Positions 23,089 to 32,067 of a stretch of 33,237 nt of DNA are shown here, piece by piece. This DNA is from Bacteroidota bacterium. GTDB lineage: Bacteria > Bacteroidota > Bacteroidia > Bacteroidales > F082. Within the stretch, counting starts at the first letter, position 1. Each line of letters begins with the position of its first letter. The DNA is taken from assembly GCA_014382445.1 (NCBI GenBank), contig JACNJS010000019.1, forward strand, positions 1-33,237, given 5' to 3'. Both the position numbers and the translations under genes were made by a program. The notes under the pieces were generated by a model, which saw only the letters and a list, made by a program, of their open reading frames with translations, ran no database searches and had not been told where the DNA came from.

Positions 23089-24039
23089 CTAAAATGATAT
23101 CTTCGCTAAGTCGACATTACCTCCCGAAATAATTATTCCGACCTTTCTATCAGATATTTTTATTTTATTCTCAATAATTGCCGCCACCGGTACTGCTGAA
23201 GACGGTTCTATTACAATTTTCATCCTTTCAAAAATCAACTTCATTGCATATTTTATTGCATCTTCACTTACGGTTACAATGTCGTCAACATACTTTTGAA
23301 TTATAGGAAAATTCTTTTCCCCAAGGGAAGTAAGTAGTCCATCTGCGATAGTAACAGGATTAACACTTGGTAATATTTTTCCTGCCTTCAGCGAACGATA
23401 AGCATCATCAGCACCTTTTGGCTCGCAAGCGATCACACTAATGTTTTTACCGAAATATGAAGCAGAAAGTGCTGTACCACTCAGTAAACCACCACCGCCC
23501 ACAGGGCACAACAATATGTTGAGATTATCAATTTCATGACAAAACTCCAATGTGGCTGTCGCTTGTCCTGCGATGATATCATAATCATCATAGGGGTGAA
23601 TTACTGACGCTTTTGTTCTTTCTACAACTTTTTCAAGAGTTTTTTCTCTTGCAGCAAGAGTGGGTTCGCAAAAAGTTATTTCGCCGCCATAACCCTCTAC
23701 AGCCTCAACTTTAACTTTGGGTGCATTTTCCGGCATAACAATGTAAGAAGGGATGTTCAGTATATTAGCTGCCCGGGCCAGGGCCTGAGCAAAATTGCCT
23801 GATGAATGGGTTGCGATACCGTTTATTGTGAGAGATGAGGGTAGTGCAAGCGCAGCATTTATTGCTCCACGTGATTTAAAAGATCCTGCTTTTTGAAAGT
23901 TCTCGCATTTGAAATATAAATCTGCACCAAACAGTTTATTTAAACTTTTAGATGAAAGGACAGGTGTATGATGAACATATGCGCCAATTCTCTCATAAGC
24001 CTTTTCAATGTCACTTTTATCAGGTAAGGAATGTAACAC
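23089..24039 (-). CDS. PLP-dependent threonine/serine dehydratase or serine racemase
   Basis: Fold-type II PLP enzyme of 316 residues with no C-terminal ACT regulatory domain, as in catabolic threonine dehydratases and serine racemases. The PLP lysine is Lys55 in SFKSRGA; SSGNFAQ at 79-85 is the substrate-binding asparagine loop; GGGGLLSG at 181-188 holds the phosphate. Ser80 sits where eukaryotic serine racemase carries its re-face serine, so racemase, dehydratase or both remain possible. The GTG start at 24039 directly follows the TAG of the phosphatase gene (no intergenic base), implying translational coupling. Confidence 0.92.
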   Translation of the reverse strand: MLHSLPDKSDIEKAYERIGAYVHHTPVLSSKSLNKLFGADLYFKCENFQKAGSFKSRGAINAALALPSSLTINGIATHSSGNFAQALARAANILNIPSYIVMPENAPKVKVEAVEGYGGEITFCEPTLAAREKTLEKVVERTKASVIHPYDDYDIIAGQATATLEFCHEIDNLNILLCPVGGGGLLSGTALSASYFGKNISVIACEPKGADDAYRSLKAGKILPSVNPVTIADGLLTSLGEKNFPIIQKYVDDIVTVSEDAIKYAMKLIFERMKIVIEPSSAVPVAAIIENKIKISDRKVGIIISGGNVDLAKISF

Positions 24040-24510
24040 CTAAATATCCGATTTAGAGGATTTGATATTATTGACAATTACATCGGTTATGTTATCAAGG
24101 ATTTTAATTACAGAATCGATATCAATAATTCCGCTATGGATGGGGTTAGGAACAGTTTGATTTTTGCCCGGTTCAATTACGTTCATTAAATAATCAACTT
24201 TTGTCTCATCAGCTTTATTTCTTGTAAGATATTTAACTTCACGGTAATTTAATGTATCCATTACATAAATTTTGTCAAATCGGTCAAAATCCTTCTTTAC
24301 AAATATCCTGGAATTACCTTTTAAATCAAGATTATGTTTTTTTGCTGCTTCCACAGCCTGTGGATTTGGGGAGTCATTTATAGTAGTAGGTTCAAAACCA
24401 GCAGAATCAACCACTCCTTCGATGTTGTTTTCTTCAAACTTTTTTTTTAACAGGGCTTCGGCAATAGGAGAGCGGCAAATATTTTCATTGCAAACAAAAA
24501 GTATATTCAT
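24040..24510 (-). CDS. low molecular weight protein-tyrosine phosphatase-like protein
   Basis: 156 residues with the LMW-PTP fold. The P-loop is VCNENICRSPIAEA with nucleophile Cys7 and Arg13 (CX5R). The usual second-position glycine of CxGN is Glu9. The DPY loop, which normally carries the general-acid aspartate (DPYY/DPF), reads PNPIHSG with Asn122 at the Asp position, confirmed at the nucleotide level (AAC). Loss of the Asp lowers leaving-group protonation in known LMW-PTPs, so the protein may be a weak phosphatase or act on another substrate such as arsenate. It is the first gene of a three-gene operon with a dehydratase and a methylase. Confidence 0.88.
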   Translation of the reverse strand: MNILFVCNENICRSPIAEALLKKKFEENNIEGVVDSAGFEPTTINDSPNPQAVEAAKKHNLDLKGNSRIFVKKDFDRFDKIYVMDTLNYREVKYLTRNKADETKVDYLMNVIEPGKNQTVPNPIHSGIIDIDSVIKILDNITDVIVNNIKSSKSDI

Positions 24511-24620
24511 TTCTATATAATAATTAATTAGATGCTAAAAATAATAAAAATATTTAGGAAAAGCAAATTTTATTAAAATCCGGAATGAGTTAACCTATGA
24601 TGATCTTCGGAAAACCAACA

Positions 24621-26057
24621 CTATAATTTTAATTTTTTGTCTAAATCATCAACATAAACCCTAAATTGTTTATCGGTTTCAATAAGGTTATTAACCGTTC
24701 TACAAGCATGCAAAACTGTGGCGTGGTCTTTATTACCACAATGTAAGCCAATATTAGCTAATGAGTTTTTAGTATGCAATTTTGAAAAATACATTGCCAA
24801 TTGCCTTGCCTGAACTATTTCTCTTTTTCTTGTTTTTGAGTTAAGGATATCGAGAGGGACACTAAAATAATCACAAACTATTTTTTGAATATAGTCGATT
24901 GAAATTTCTTTGGTAGTGCTTTTTACAAATTTATCAATCATTTGCCTTGCTAATTCAAGCGTTATAGATTTTTTGTTGAGAGTTGACTGAGCAAGAATTG
25001 AAATCAATGCTCCTTCCATTTCCCTTATATTAGTAGTTATGCTATAAGCTAAGTACTCGATAACTTCATAAGGCATTTCAATACCATCTTTATAAAGCTT
25101 CTTTTTGAGTATGGAAATTCTGGTTTCCAGATCAGGCATTTGTAAATCAGCGGCAAGTCCCCATTTAAACCTTGATAACAATCTTGGTTCCATTCCTTTT
25201 AGCTCTACAGGAGGTTTGTCGGAAGTAAGTATTAATTGTTTATTGTTTTGGTGGAGATGGTTAAAAATATGAAAAAATACATCCTGGGTTTTTTCCTTAC
25301 CTGCTACAAATTGAATATCGTCAACAATAAGTACATCTATCATTTGATAGAAGTGAACAAAATCATTTTGATTATTATTCCTTACCGAATCAATGTATTG
25401 GTTAATGAATTGGTCGGTTTTTACAAAAAGTACAATTTTTTCCGGATAATTTTTTTTCACTTGTAAGCCAATCGCATTTGCAAGATGTGTTTTTCCCAAA
25501 CCTACACTGCTGTAAATTAACAAAGGGTTAAATGCAGTTTTACCAGGATTCTCGGAAATTGCCCATCCCGCAGACCTTGATAAACGATTGCAATCTCCCT
25601 CAATAAAGTTATCAAATGAATATGTATCAACCAACTGTGATTCTACTTTTAGTTTTTTTAACCCAGGTATGATAAACGGGTTCGGGATGTCTCTGGTTCT
25701 TCCTCTGTTAAGATCAAGTGGCATGGATACGTGTTTATTTTGTGTAGCTTTTTTATCTGTTGCCGGATATTTCACAGAATATGGTTTTGAGTTGATGTAA
25801 TTATTGTCAATAATCACGCTATATTCAAGAGTAGCTCCCGGCCCAATATACATACGAATGGTTTTTCTCAATAAACCAATATAATTCTCTTCTAACCACT
25901 CATAAAAAAACTGACTTGGTACTTGAATTGTAAGTACGTCTTTTTCCAGGTCTATTGGTACTATTGGAGCAAACCACGTACTGTAGCTTTGGGGAGGAAT
26001 ATTGTCTTTAATTACTGTCAGGCACTTCTCCCAAATTTCAATGTGCTGTTTCTTCAT
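24621..26057 (-). CDS. dnaA: chromosomal replication initiator protein DnaA
   Basis: AAA+ initiator that binds DnaA boxes at oriC and loads the helicase. Residues 1-~80 are domain I (QSYSTWFAP near 23-31); ~80-140 is a linker; domain III has Walker A SSVGLGKT at 183-190, Walker B VLIVDDIQF at 242-250 and SRFKWGL (sensor/arginine-finger region) near 295-301; domain IV ends with NKDHATVLHACRTV, the DNA-binding signature. 478 residues is normal for the phylum. Walker A has SSV where many DnaA have GGV. It is a stand-alone gene with no dnaN, recF or gyrB beside it, and its upstream region has no DnaA-box cluster, so it gives no sign of oriC here. Confidence 0.98.
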   Translation of the reverse strand: MKKQHIEIWEKCLTVIKDNIPPQSYSTWFAPIVPIDLEKDVLTIQVPSQFFYEWLEENYIGLLRKTIRMYIGPGATLEYSVIIDNNYINSKPYSVKYPATDKKATQNKHVSMPLDLNRGRTRDIPNPFIIPGLKKLKVESQLVDTYSFDNFIEGDCNRLSRSAGWAISENPGKTAFNPLLIYSSVGLGKTHLANAIGLQVKKNYPEKIVLFVKTDQFINQYIDSVRNNNQNDFVHFYQMIDVLIVDDIQFVAGKEKTQDVFFHIFNHLHQNNKQLILTSDKPPVELKGMEPRLLSRFKWGLAADLQMPDLETRISILKKKLYKDGIEMPYEVIEYLAYSITTNIREMEGALISILAQSTLNKKSITLELARQMIDKFVKSTTKEISIDYIQKIVCDYFSVPLDILNSKTRKREIVQARQLAMYFSKLHTKNSLANIGLHCGNKDHATVLHACRTVNNLIETDKQFRVYVDDLDKKLKL

Positions 26058-26274
26058 CTTACGGGTAGAATTTTATCGAAAATTAAACTGTTTTGTTAGT
26101 AAAAAACCTAAAGTGTTAAAGTACAATACACTAATATAGTGTGCCTGTATTTTTATTAGGGAAACAAATATCAGTTAAAAATTTTGAATAAAAAATAAAA
26201 AAAACACTTGACTTTGTTATTTTATTGTTATAAATGTGATCAGAGGCAAAAAATTATATCTTCTTGTTTTTCAA
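26058..26274. other. Intergenic region upstream of dnaA
   Basis: Very AT-rich. ACACTA (26128-26133) and TAGTGT (26137-26142) form an inverted repeat with a 3-base centre ~70 bases upstream of the dnaA start, and AGTGT occurs once more at 26113-26117. This could be a regulator site or a small hairpin in the dnaA leader. I found no TTATCCACA-type boxes here. Confidence 0.35.
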
Positions 26275-26871
26275 CTAAGTTGTTTTCACACCTCTGATTT
26301 TTTTGAACTTTTCAAGCGTATTTTTTTTTGATTTTTTTTTTATTTCAACAAATATTTTACAATCTGAGGTAAAATCCTGATTAATTATTTTAATATTTTC
26401 TTCCTTTATTACCCTCATTACTTCATTCATTAAAGGATATTGAAAACATAATTCTACCGGGCTTGTAATAAATTTTTTAACTATCTTGCTGTTCTGTAAA
26501 GCGTTGAGTGTTGATGACTTATAAGCCAAAATCAGACCACTAACACCTAATTTAGTTCCTCCAAAATATCTCACTACAATTACAATTACATTGTATAATT
26601 CATGCGACAGTAACTGATTTAAAATCGGTTTGCCGGCCGTTCCTGAAGGTTCACCATCATCACTGCTTCTTGAAAACTCTTTTTCAGGATTAATCCTAAA
26701 GGCATAACAATGATGTCGGGCATCATAATATTTCTTTTTAACTGAGGTGATAACATCTTTTGCTTCTTCCTCACTTTCTACATGATAAGCTAGGGCTATG
26801 AATTTACTGCTTTTATCTTTATAATATCCCTCACTACTACCTAACACAGTATAATATTCACTGATTCCCAT
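26275..26871 (-). CDS. YigZ/IMPACT family protein
   Basis: 198 residues. The N-terminal IMPACT domain carries SKFIALAYHV, the signature YDARHHCYAFR, SRSSDDGEPSGTAGKPIL and VIVVRYFGGTKLGVSGLILAYK. A smaller C-terminal ferredoxin-like domain (DUF1949) follows. These proteins are related to translation-regulating IMPACT/YIH1 in eukaryotes; in bacteria the role is not settled (RNA-related functions proposed). The order after dnaA on the same strand is not reflected in tight spacing (217 bases), so it is probably an independent unit. A 12-bp palindrome (TAAACTAGTTTA, 26899-26910) lies upstream. Confidence 0.92.
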   Translation of the reverse strand: MGISEYYTVLGSSEGYYKDKSSKFIALAYHVESEEEAKDVITSVKKKYYDARHHCYAFRINPEKEFSRSSDDGEPSGTAGKPILNQLLSHELYNVIVIVVRYFGGTKLGVSGLILAYKSSTLNALQNSKIVKKFITSPVELCFQYPLMNEVMRVIKEENIKIINQDFTSDCKIFVEIKKKSKKNTLEKFKKIRGVKTT

Positions 26872-27175
26872 ATAGTAACTTTTTGTTAATTATTGCATTA
26901 AACTAGTTTAGCCAATTTTTTTTAGCTCCCAAATATATAGTTGTGTAAAATGGAACTTATTTCATTTAAGTATGCCAAAATTAAGCGTATTTTCCGATAA
27001 ACAAACTGGTTTTGCATTCATCTGTTTACATTTCAAATCTTTTTATTTCATCTATGAAAACTATTAAAACTAGTTGATTTTTTTTGGGCAGTGGATGTTA
27101 ATAAGTATTAATTTTGCAAGATGCCGGTAGCAATTTCACAGCATAAATCAAAACAATATTAATAATTACAATCAG
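26872..27175. other. Divergent intergenic region yigZ / DUF3298
   Basis: About 300 bases with no gene. It contains the palindrome TAAACTAGTTTA at 26899-26910 near the yigZ start and the rightward promoter at 27083-27116. Otherwise it is AT-rich without recognisable structure. Confidence 0.5.
27083..27116 (+). promoter_or_regulatory. Candidate promoter for the DUF3298 gene
   Basis: TTTG at 27083-27086 and TAATTTTG at 27109-27116, spaced by 22 bases, fit the Bacteroidota -33/-7 elements with a slightly long spacer. The leader would be about 54 bases. Confidence 0.45.
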
Positions 27176-28297
27176 ATGAAAATAAAGCAATTAACACTTT
27201 TTGTGTTGTTATTATCCTCAATAACAATCATGTCACAACAATCATTAAATAACGAAGTATTTTATAGTAGATTCGAGGGCGTTATTGGTAGTAATATTCA
27301 GGTAACCGCAAATATTGTCAGGTTATTTGATAAGCTTTCAGGTAATTACCAATACAAGTTTATTGATGAAGGTACAGAAATGTATTACGGGAAAACCATT
27401 AACCTAAATGGAGATGTTATTGGGGGAAATGCAAATATGAAAGAGATGGGGCAAGAAACGTATACTTTTGCTGGTAAACTGAGCCAAGCCTCTTTTAAAG
27501 GTACATGGAGTACTCCCGACGACAAGGAGCTGGATATTAAACTGAAAGAATATTACCCACATGGTACTCTTCCTTTCAATATTTTTTATTTGCACTCGGA
27601 AGATATGCTTAAACCTGATAATGCGAAATCGCCAATTGCAGAAATTGAACTTACATTGATATTTCCTGAAGACAATTATTTTCAAAAAGGAATTGTAGAT
27701 TCTGTTAAACATATAATCACAAAAAGTTTTTTCAGTAGCGATTATTGTGAAAACAATCCTGACTCAATGCTAACTCATTTTGAAGCTGAATACTTCACAA
27801 ACTATAAGGATCAAAACACGGAATGGTTTGCCAATGGAGCATCTTTCAATTGGCAAAAAATAATTACAATGTCAGTTATTTATAATTCTAATTACTTATT
27901 GTGTATCGAATATCTAAAATATGCCTATACGGGAGGAGCACATGGAATGACTAACATAGCATACGATATTATCAAATTAAATGATGGCACTATATTGACT
28001 TACGATGATATTTTTAAGGAAGGCACTGAAGATACCGTATCTAAAATACTGACTCTACAGCTTCGTAAAGATTATAATATTCCAGGAGATGTGCCACTTA
28101 ACGAAGCAGGCTTTTTTGTTGAAGCTGTGGAACCAAATCACAATTTTTACATTAACGGTAATGGGATTGGCTTTTTATACAATAGCTATGCTATAGCTCC
28201 ATATTCATATGGTCAAACAAACATTTTTCTTGAGTTCAGCAAAATATCAGGACTCCTCAAACGGGATACAACTCTACCAGGAATTAATAACAAGTAG
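27176..28297 (+). CDS. secreted DUF3298-domain protein
   Basis: 373 residues with a signal peptide (KIKQLTLFVLLLSSITIMS, cleavage near residue 20). The N-terminal half is a beta-rich region not assigned to a family. The C-terminal part contains YTGGAHGMTNIAYDIIKLND followed by LTYDDIFKEG, the hallmark of DUF3298 as in the extracellular part of anti-sigma factor RsiV. No transmembrane anchor or anti-sigma domain is attached here, so a periplasmic or surface role is likely. Related proteins are frequent in Bacteroidota. It converges with the DUF2461 gene: the original stop of that gene would be only 12 bases from this one. Confidence 0.85.
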   Translation: MKIKQLTLFVLLLSSITIMSQQSLNNEVFYSRFEGVIGSNIQVTANIVRLFDKLSGNYQYKFIDEGTEMYYGKTINLNGDVIGGNANMKEMGQETYTFAGKLSQASFKGTWSTPDDKELDIKLKEYYPHGTLPFNIFYLHSEDMLKPDNAKSPIAEIELTLIFPEDNYFQKGIVDSVKHIITKSFFSSDYCENNPDSMLTHFEAEYFTNYKDQNTEWFANGASFNWQKIITMSVIYNSNYLLCIEYLKYAYTGGAHGMTNIAYDIIKLNDGTILTYDDIFKEGTEDTVSKILTLQLRKDYNIPGDVPLNEAGFFVEAVEPNHNFYINGNGIGFLYNSYAIAPYSYGQTNIFLEFSKISGLLKRDTTLPGINNK

Positions 28298-28309
28298 AAA
28301 TATTGTTAA

Positions 28310-28387
28310 TCAACTACTTAGTGCACTATTTAAGAAATTATTAAACGGATTCATTTTTTCAAAAATCTCAACCGATCTTTTTAAAAA
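28310..28387 (-). other. In-frame continuation of the DUF2461 gene beyond a TAG stop
   Basis: After the TAG of the 195-residue frame, the same frame stays open for 25 codons. It reads FLKRSVEIFEKMNPFNNFLN, then SALSS and a TGA at 28310. That is the expected C-terminal helix of DUF2461 proteins (a hydrophobic helix ending in P-x-x-x-FLN). The stop therefore interrupts a gene whose full length would be ~221 residues, the family norm. Confidence 0.75.
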
Positions 28388-28975
28388 CTAGGGTTTAGCA
28401 ATTTCTTCATCCTCAATTTTGTAAAAAATTGTATAATCTTTAAGCTTTAGCAATTCAATATCTTCAAAGTCTTTTGGAAAGCCAGCAGGAGGGCGAACTA
28501 ACTTATCTCCTTTAATTTCACCAAAAAGATTTAGAAAATCGCTTGAATTTATTATTGAATTGAATTCTAAATTATTATGATATATCTCCGACCTTATTTT
28601 TTTTAGCTGATCGTTGGGTGGACAATGTGAACCTCCTGCAAGAAAACTATTACCAGGTTCAATATGAAAGTAGTTGCCAGCTAACATTGATTTTCTTCCT
28701 CCGGGAGCCAAAAAAGCTCCCATAGCAGTTTTATAAGGGCTTTTGTCCTTTGAGAACCTTACATCCCTGTAAATCCTGAAAATTGCCTCTTTTGCCTCTA
28801 AATTAGACATAAGTGGGTTTGTAACTGCCAGGGCAGGAATAAGATAATCAACCATATCTGTAAATTCTCTTTTTGCTTCTTCAAAGTATTTCTTATTGGA
28901 ATTAAACCAATCCCTGTCATTGTTTTCTTTGAGTTCGGATAAGAACTTTATAACTTTTGTGCCCATAATAATCAA
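28388..28975 (-). CDS. DUF2461 (TIGR02453) family protein, truncated by an in-frame TAG
   Basis: 195 residues. FLSELKENNDRDWFNSNKKYF near the N-terminus, IFRIYRDVRFSKDKSPYKTAMG, and YFHIEPGNSFLAGG are the family's conserved blocks; the function of the family is unknown. It ends at KLKDYTIFYKIEDEEIAKP, about 25 residues short of the family length, and the missing C-terminal helix is encoded in frame right after the TAG (28310-28387). This points to a recent nonsense mutation, or a sequencing error, rather than a naturally short protein. ATG 28975 (MIIMGTK) or the second ATG at 28966 could be the start. Confidence 0.85.
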   Translation of the reverse strand: MIIMGTKVIKFLSELKENNDRDWFNSNKKYFEEAKREFTDMVDYLIPALAVTNPLMSNLEAKEAIFRIYRDVRFSKDKSPYKTAMGAFLAPGGRKSMLAGNYFHIEPGNSFLAGGSHCPPNDQLKKIRSEIYHNNLEFNSIINSSDFLNLFGEIKGDKLVRPPAGFPKDFEDIELLKLKDYTIFYKIEDEEIAKP

Positions 28976-29059
28976 ATTTTAAATTTTTATTTATAGATTT
29001 ATACCATCGTAACAGATTAGCATGAAACCACTGTGCTTCAAAATTAACCATTTATTAAG

Positions 29060-29890
29060 ATGCATAAATATTTTATAATAAGTTTTACATTTACGCTGTT
29101 AGTGTTTACTTGTTCATTAAACTCCTTAGCTTCAGGTGATTTATATCCAATTGGCTCACGGTCAGCAGGCATGGGCCGAACTTCAGTAGCTATCACTGAT
29201 TTTTGGGGAGCAATGAATAATCAGGCAGGAATAGCCTTATTTAATAAGCCTGCAGTAGGTGTTTATTACGAAAACCACTTTCTTTTAAATGAGTTGAGCA
29301 CAAAAAGTGTAGCAGGCATTGTACCAACAAAATTCGGAGTTTTCGGTATTACTTATAATCACTTTGGGTACCGTTTGTACAATAATCAAAAAGTGGGGAT
29401 TGTTTATGCACGTGCCTTTGGTAACAATTTGAGGATAGGTTTACAGTTAGATTACCTTCAAACTGCGCTGGGAAACAACTATGGCAAGAAAGGCAATGTT
29501 ACGTTTGAGCTGGGTATACAAACGGATATAACCGAAAAGATAACTATCGGAGTCTGGGTTTTTAATCCAACTATGGTAGTACTTGCTGATTATGATAATG
29601 AAAAACTACCTGCTGTTTATCGTTTGGGTTTTGTTTGGCATATAAGTGATATATTTTTAGCAACCGTTGAGGCAGAAAAAAGTACAGATATTAATTCTGT
29701 TATGTTTCGTGGGGGACTTGAGTATGAGCTAAATAAAAGATTCTTTTTCCGAACCGGTTTCTCAACCAGAAAGGAAATATTCAGCTTCGGATTTGGCATG
29801 AAATTTAAACATATAGTATTCAATTTGAGCGCTATAATGCATGAGTCATTGGGATTTTCGCCGCAAACATCATTAATATTTCAGTTCTAA
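29060..29890 (+). CDS. outer-membrane beta-barrel-like protein (PorV/PorQ-type)
   Basis: 276 residues. A signal peptide (YFIISFTFTLLVFTCSLNSLAS, cleavage near residue 25) is followed by SRSAGMGRTSVAITDFWGAMNNQAGIA. This block, with a conserved glycine-rich RSAGMG, opens PorV/PorQ and FadL-like Bacteroidota barrels. The rest alternates hydrophobic and polar residues as in beta-strands and ends in a C-terminal phenylalanine (SLIFQF), a barrel assembly signal. Probably an outer-membrane protein. It is 3 bases ahead of the HHH gene and almost surely co-translated with it, suggesting a joint role at the cell surface. Confidence 0.75.
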   Translation: MHKYFIISFTFTLLVFTCSLNSLASGDLYPIGSRSAGMGRTSVAITDFWGAMNNQAGIALFNKPAVGVYYENHFLLNELSTKSVAGIVPTKFGVFGITYNHFGYRLYNNQKVGIVYARAFGNNLRIGLQLDYLQTALGNNYGKKGNVTFELGIQTDITEKITIGVWVFNPTMVVLADYDNEKLPAVYRLGFVWHISDIFLATVEAEKSTDINSVMFRGGLEYELNKRFFFRTGFSTRKEIFSFGFGMKFKHIVFNLSAIMHESLGFSPQTSLIFQF

Positions 29891-29893
29891 CTT

Positions 29894-32038
29894 ATGAATA
29901 ACATATTAAATACGTTAAGCCGGAGTATTATTTTTACAATCCTGGCACTGCAACTGCCACAAACGGTTATTCATGCACAGCAACCTGACTCTTTACAACC
30001 TCTTAATATTGAATTTTTAACTGATCAACTTGAAAATATAGCCCAAACGACTGATTTTAATCTTGATTATTCTGATCTCATCGACGATTATTTGTACTAT
30101 GCCATACATCCAATAAATATTAATGGCTCTGATATAATATTACTTAGAAACATTTATTTGATAAATGACATTCAGTTAAATAATTTGCGGTTGTACATAA
30201 ACCAATTCGGGCAACTTTACTCAATTTATGAACTGGCATCAATAAGCGGATTTGATGAGGAAACCATTTCCAAGCTTCAACCATTCATTGTGATTGGGGC
30301 AATTACGGAAGTTAAAAAATACACGCCCAAACAGATTTTTAATTATGCGAGGCACGAATTGCTTCTTAGAGGAGACCAGATATTAGAAAAACGAAAAGCG
30401 TTTTCGCTTCCCCCCGACTCTGCCATACATCATCCTGGATCGGTTTATTTGGGCAATCCCCAGCATTATTATCTCCGCTATTCATTTAATTACAGAAATA
30501 AAATTCGTATTGGAATTACGATGGACAAGGATGCCGGTGAAGTAATGTTTAAAGGTCAGCTTAGTGACAGCATTAAAAACCTTATTAATAACAAGTTAGG
30601 TAATGGCTACGATTTTATATCGGCATTTGCTTATGCAGAAGATATAGGGATCGTTAAAAAAGTTGTGGTTGGAGATTACCATCTGGAATTTGGACAAGGA
30701 CTCACTCTTTGGAGCGGACTCGCCTTTGGGAAATCGCCAGAAGGTGTTCAAATGAAGAAATTTGGTCGTGGGATACGCCCTAATACATCTGCAAACGAAA
30801 ATAGATTTTTCAGAGGTGCTGCAGCAACCTTGGGTTGGAAAAGAATATCCTTTACACCTTTTTATTCGTCAAACAACGTTGACGGGAATATTGTTCCATT
30901 AGTATATAACGAACAGGATGGTGTAAGCAGTATCATCGAAACCGGGATGCACCGTACGATTACTGAGTTGCTCGACAAAAACACTATTAACATAAGTGCT
31001 TTCGGAGGGCATGTTGCATATCAGCACATGATTTTTGCAGCAGGCGTAACAGCATACCGAACCTTGTTAAACAAACCTCTTGTAATCTCAGATGAACTAT
31101 ATAAGCAGTTTAATTTTCAGGGAACGGAAATAACCAATTATGGTGTTGATATGGCACTAAATCTTAAAAACATTAATTTTTTTAGTGAGTTTTCGGGTTC
31201 TTCCAATGGTGGAATTGCCGGAATTGTGGGAATCAACGCATTTTTAGATGAGCGATTTTTTTTAACTATGGTGTATCATAATTATGGGAAGGAATATCAA
31301 AATCTTTATTCAAATCCGTTTGCTGAAAGTAGTGCAATCGCCAATGAAGCAGGAATATATTTCGGATTTAAGGCCCTGGTAAACAAGTATCTGTCAATTT
31401 CGGGCTATGTTGACCATTATAATTTCCCTTGGTTAAAATATAGAGTTAGTACACCCTCAACAGGTCGGGATTATCTGGCACAAATAAATTTCAATGCATC
31501 AAGTGATATAATTGCTTATTTAAGGTACCGTTTTAAGAATAAGCAGGAAAACTTTAATGAAGATTACAACTACATGCCTCTGATTGGTGATATTAAACGT
31601 CATGAATTAAGATTCCTGGTTTCTTACAATGTTTGGGATAATATCATTTTTAAAAACAGGATCGATGTAGTGATTTACGACAATAACTTCACCAATACAG
31701 AGCATGGATACCTTATTTACCAGGACGTACTATACCGTCCTGACCGTTTTCCTCTTGAAGCTACTTTCAGATATTCTTTATTTTCTACCGATAGTTACAA
31801 TAGCCGTATTTACACCTACGAAAATGATGTGTTATATGCGTTCAGCATTCCCTCCTACTTCAATAATGGACAGCGGTGGTACCTGATGCTGAAATGGAAA
31901 ATAATTCCGCAAATTTCAATCTGGTTACGTTATGCACGAACTACCTATTTTAATCAAAACACTGTTGGGTCGGGTAATGACCTTATTGATGGAAATACGA
32001 AGAGTGAGGTTAAAGTTGAGGTTAGGATTAGGTTGTAA
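29894..32038 (+). CDS. secreted helix-hairpin-helix domain protein with beta-barrel-like body
   Basis: 714 residues. A signal peptide ends near Ala28 (TVIHAQQ). Residues ~72-134 (NINGSDIILLRNIYLINDIQ, then GQLYSIYELASISGFDEETI) form a ComEA-like tandem helix-hairpin-helix unit. The following ~580 residues are beta-rich with many aromatic-flanked strands and end in VRIRL, resembling an outer-membrane barrel. This HHH-plus-barrel layout is a recurrent, poorly characterised Bacteroidota architecture. HHH units usually bind DNA, so a surface DNA-binding or uptake role is a possible inference. It shares an operon with the barrel protein upstream. Confidence 0.8.
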   Translation: MNNILNTLSRSIIFTILALQLPQTVIHAQQPDSLQPLNIEFLTDQLENIAQTTDFNLDYSDLIDDYLYYAIHPININGSDIILLRNIYLINDIQLNNLRLYINQFGQLYSIYELASISGFDEETISKLQPFIVIGAITEVKKYTPKQIFNYARHELLLRGDQILEKRKAFSLPPDSAIHHPGSVYLGNPQHYYLRYSFNYRNKIRIGITMDKDAGEVMFKGQLSDSIKNLINNKLGNGYDFISAFAYAEDIGIVKKVVVGDYHLEFGQGLTLWSGLAFGKSPEGVQMKKFGRGIRPNTSANENRFFRGAAATLGWKRISFTPFYSSNNVDGNIVPLVYNEQDGVSSIIETGMHRTITELLDKNTINISAFGGHVAYQHMIFAAGVTAYRTLLNKPLVISDELYKQFNFQGTEITNYGVDMALNLKNINFFSEFSGSSNGGIAGIVGINAFLDERFFLTMVYHNYGKEYQNLYSNPFAESSAIANEAGIYFGFKALVNKYLSISGYVDHYNFPWLKYRVSTPSTGRDYLAQINFNASSDIIAYLRYRFKNKQENFNEDYNYMPLIGDIKRHELRFLVSYNVWDNIIFKNRIDVVIYDNNFTNTEHGYLIYQDVLYRPDRFPLEATFRYSLFSTDSYNSRIYTYENDVLYAFSIPSYFNNGQRWYLMLKWKIIPQISIWLRYARTTYFNQNTVGSGNDLIDGNTKSEVKVEVRIRL

Positions 32039-32067
32039 TGATATATATCCATCCTTGATTAAATACG

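Noticed and set aside
24621-26274. oriC next to dnaA
   Set aside because: The upstream region lacks DnaA boxes, and no dnaN, gyrB, rpmH or parAB genes are close. dnaA is often unlinked to oriC in Bacteroidota.
28209-28391. Plus-strand frame across the DUF3298/DUF2461 convergent gap
   Set aside because: It overlaps the end of one gene and the in-frame continuation of the other, which explain the sequence better.
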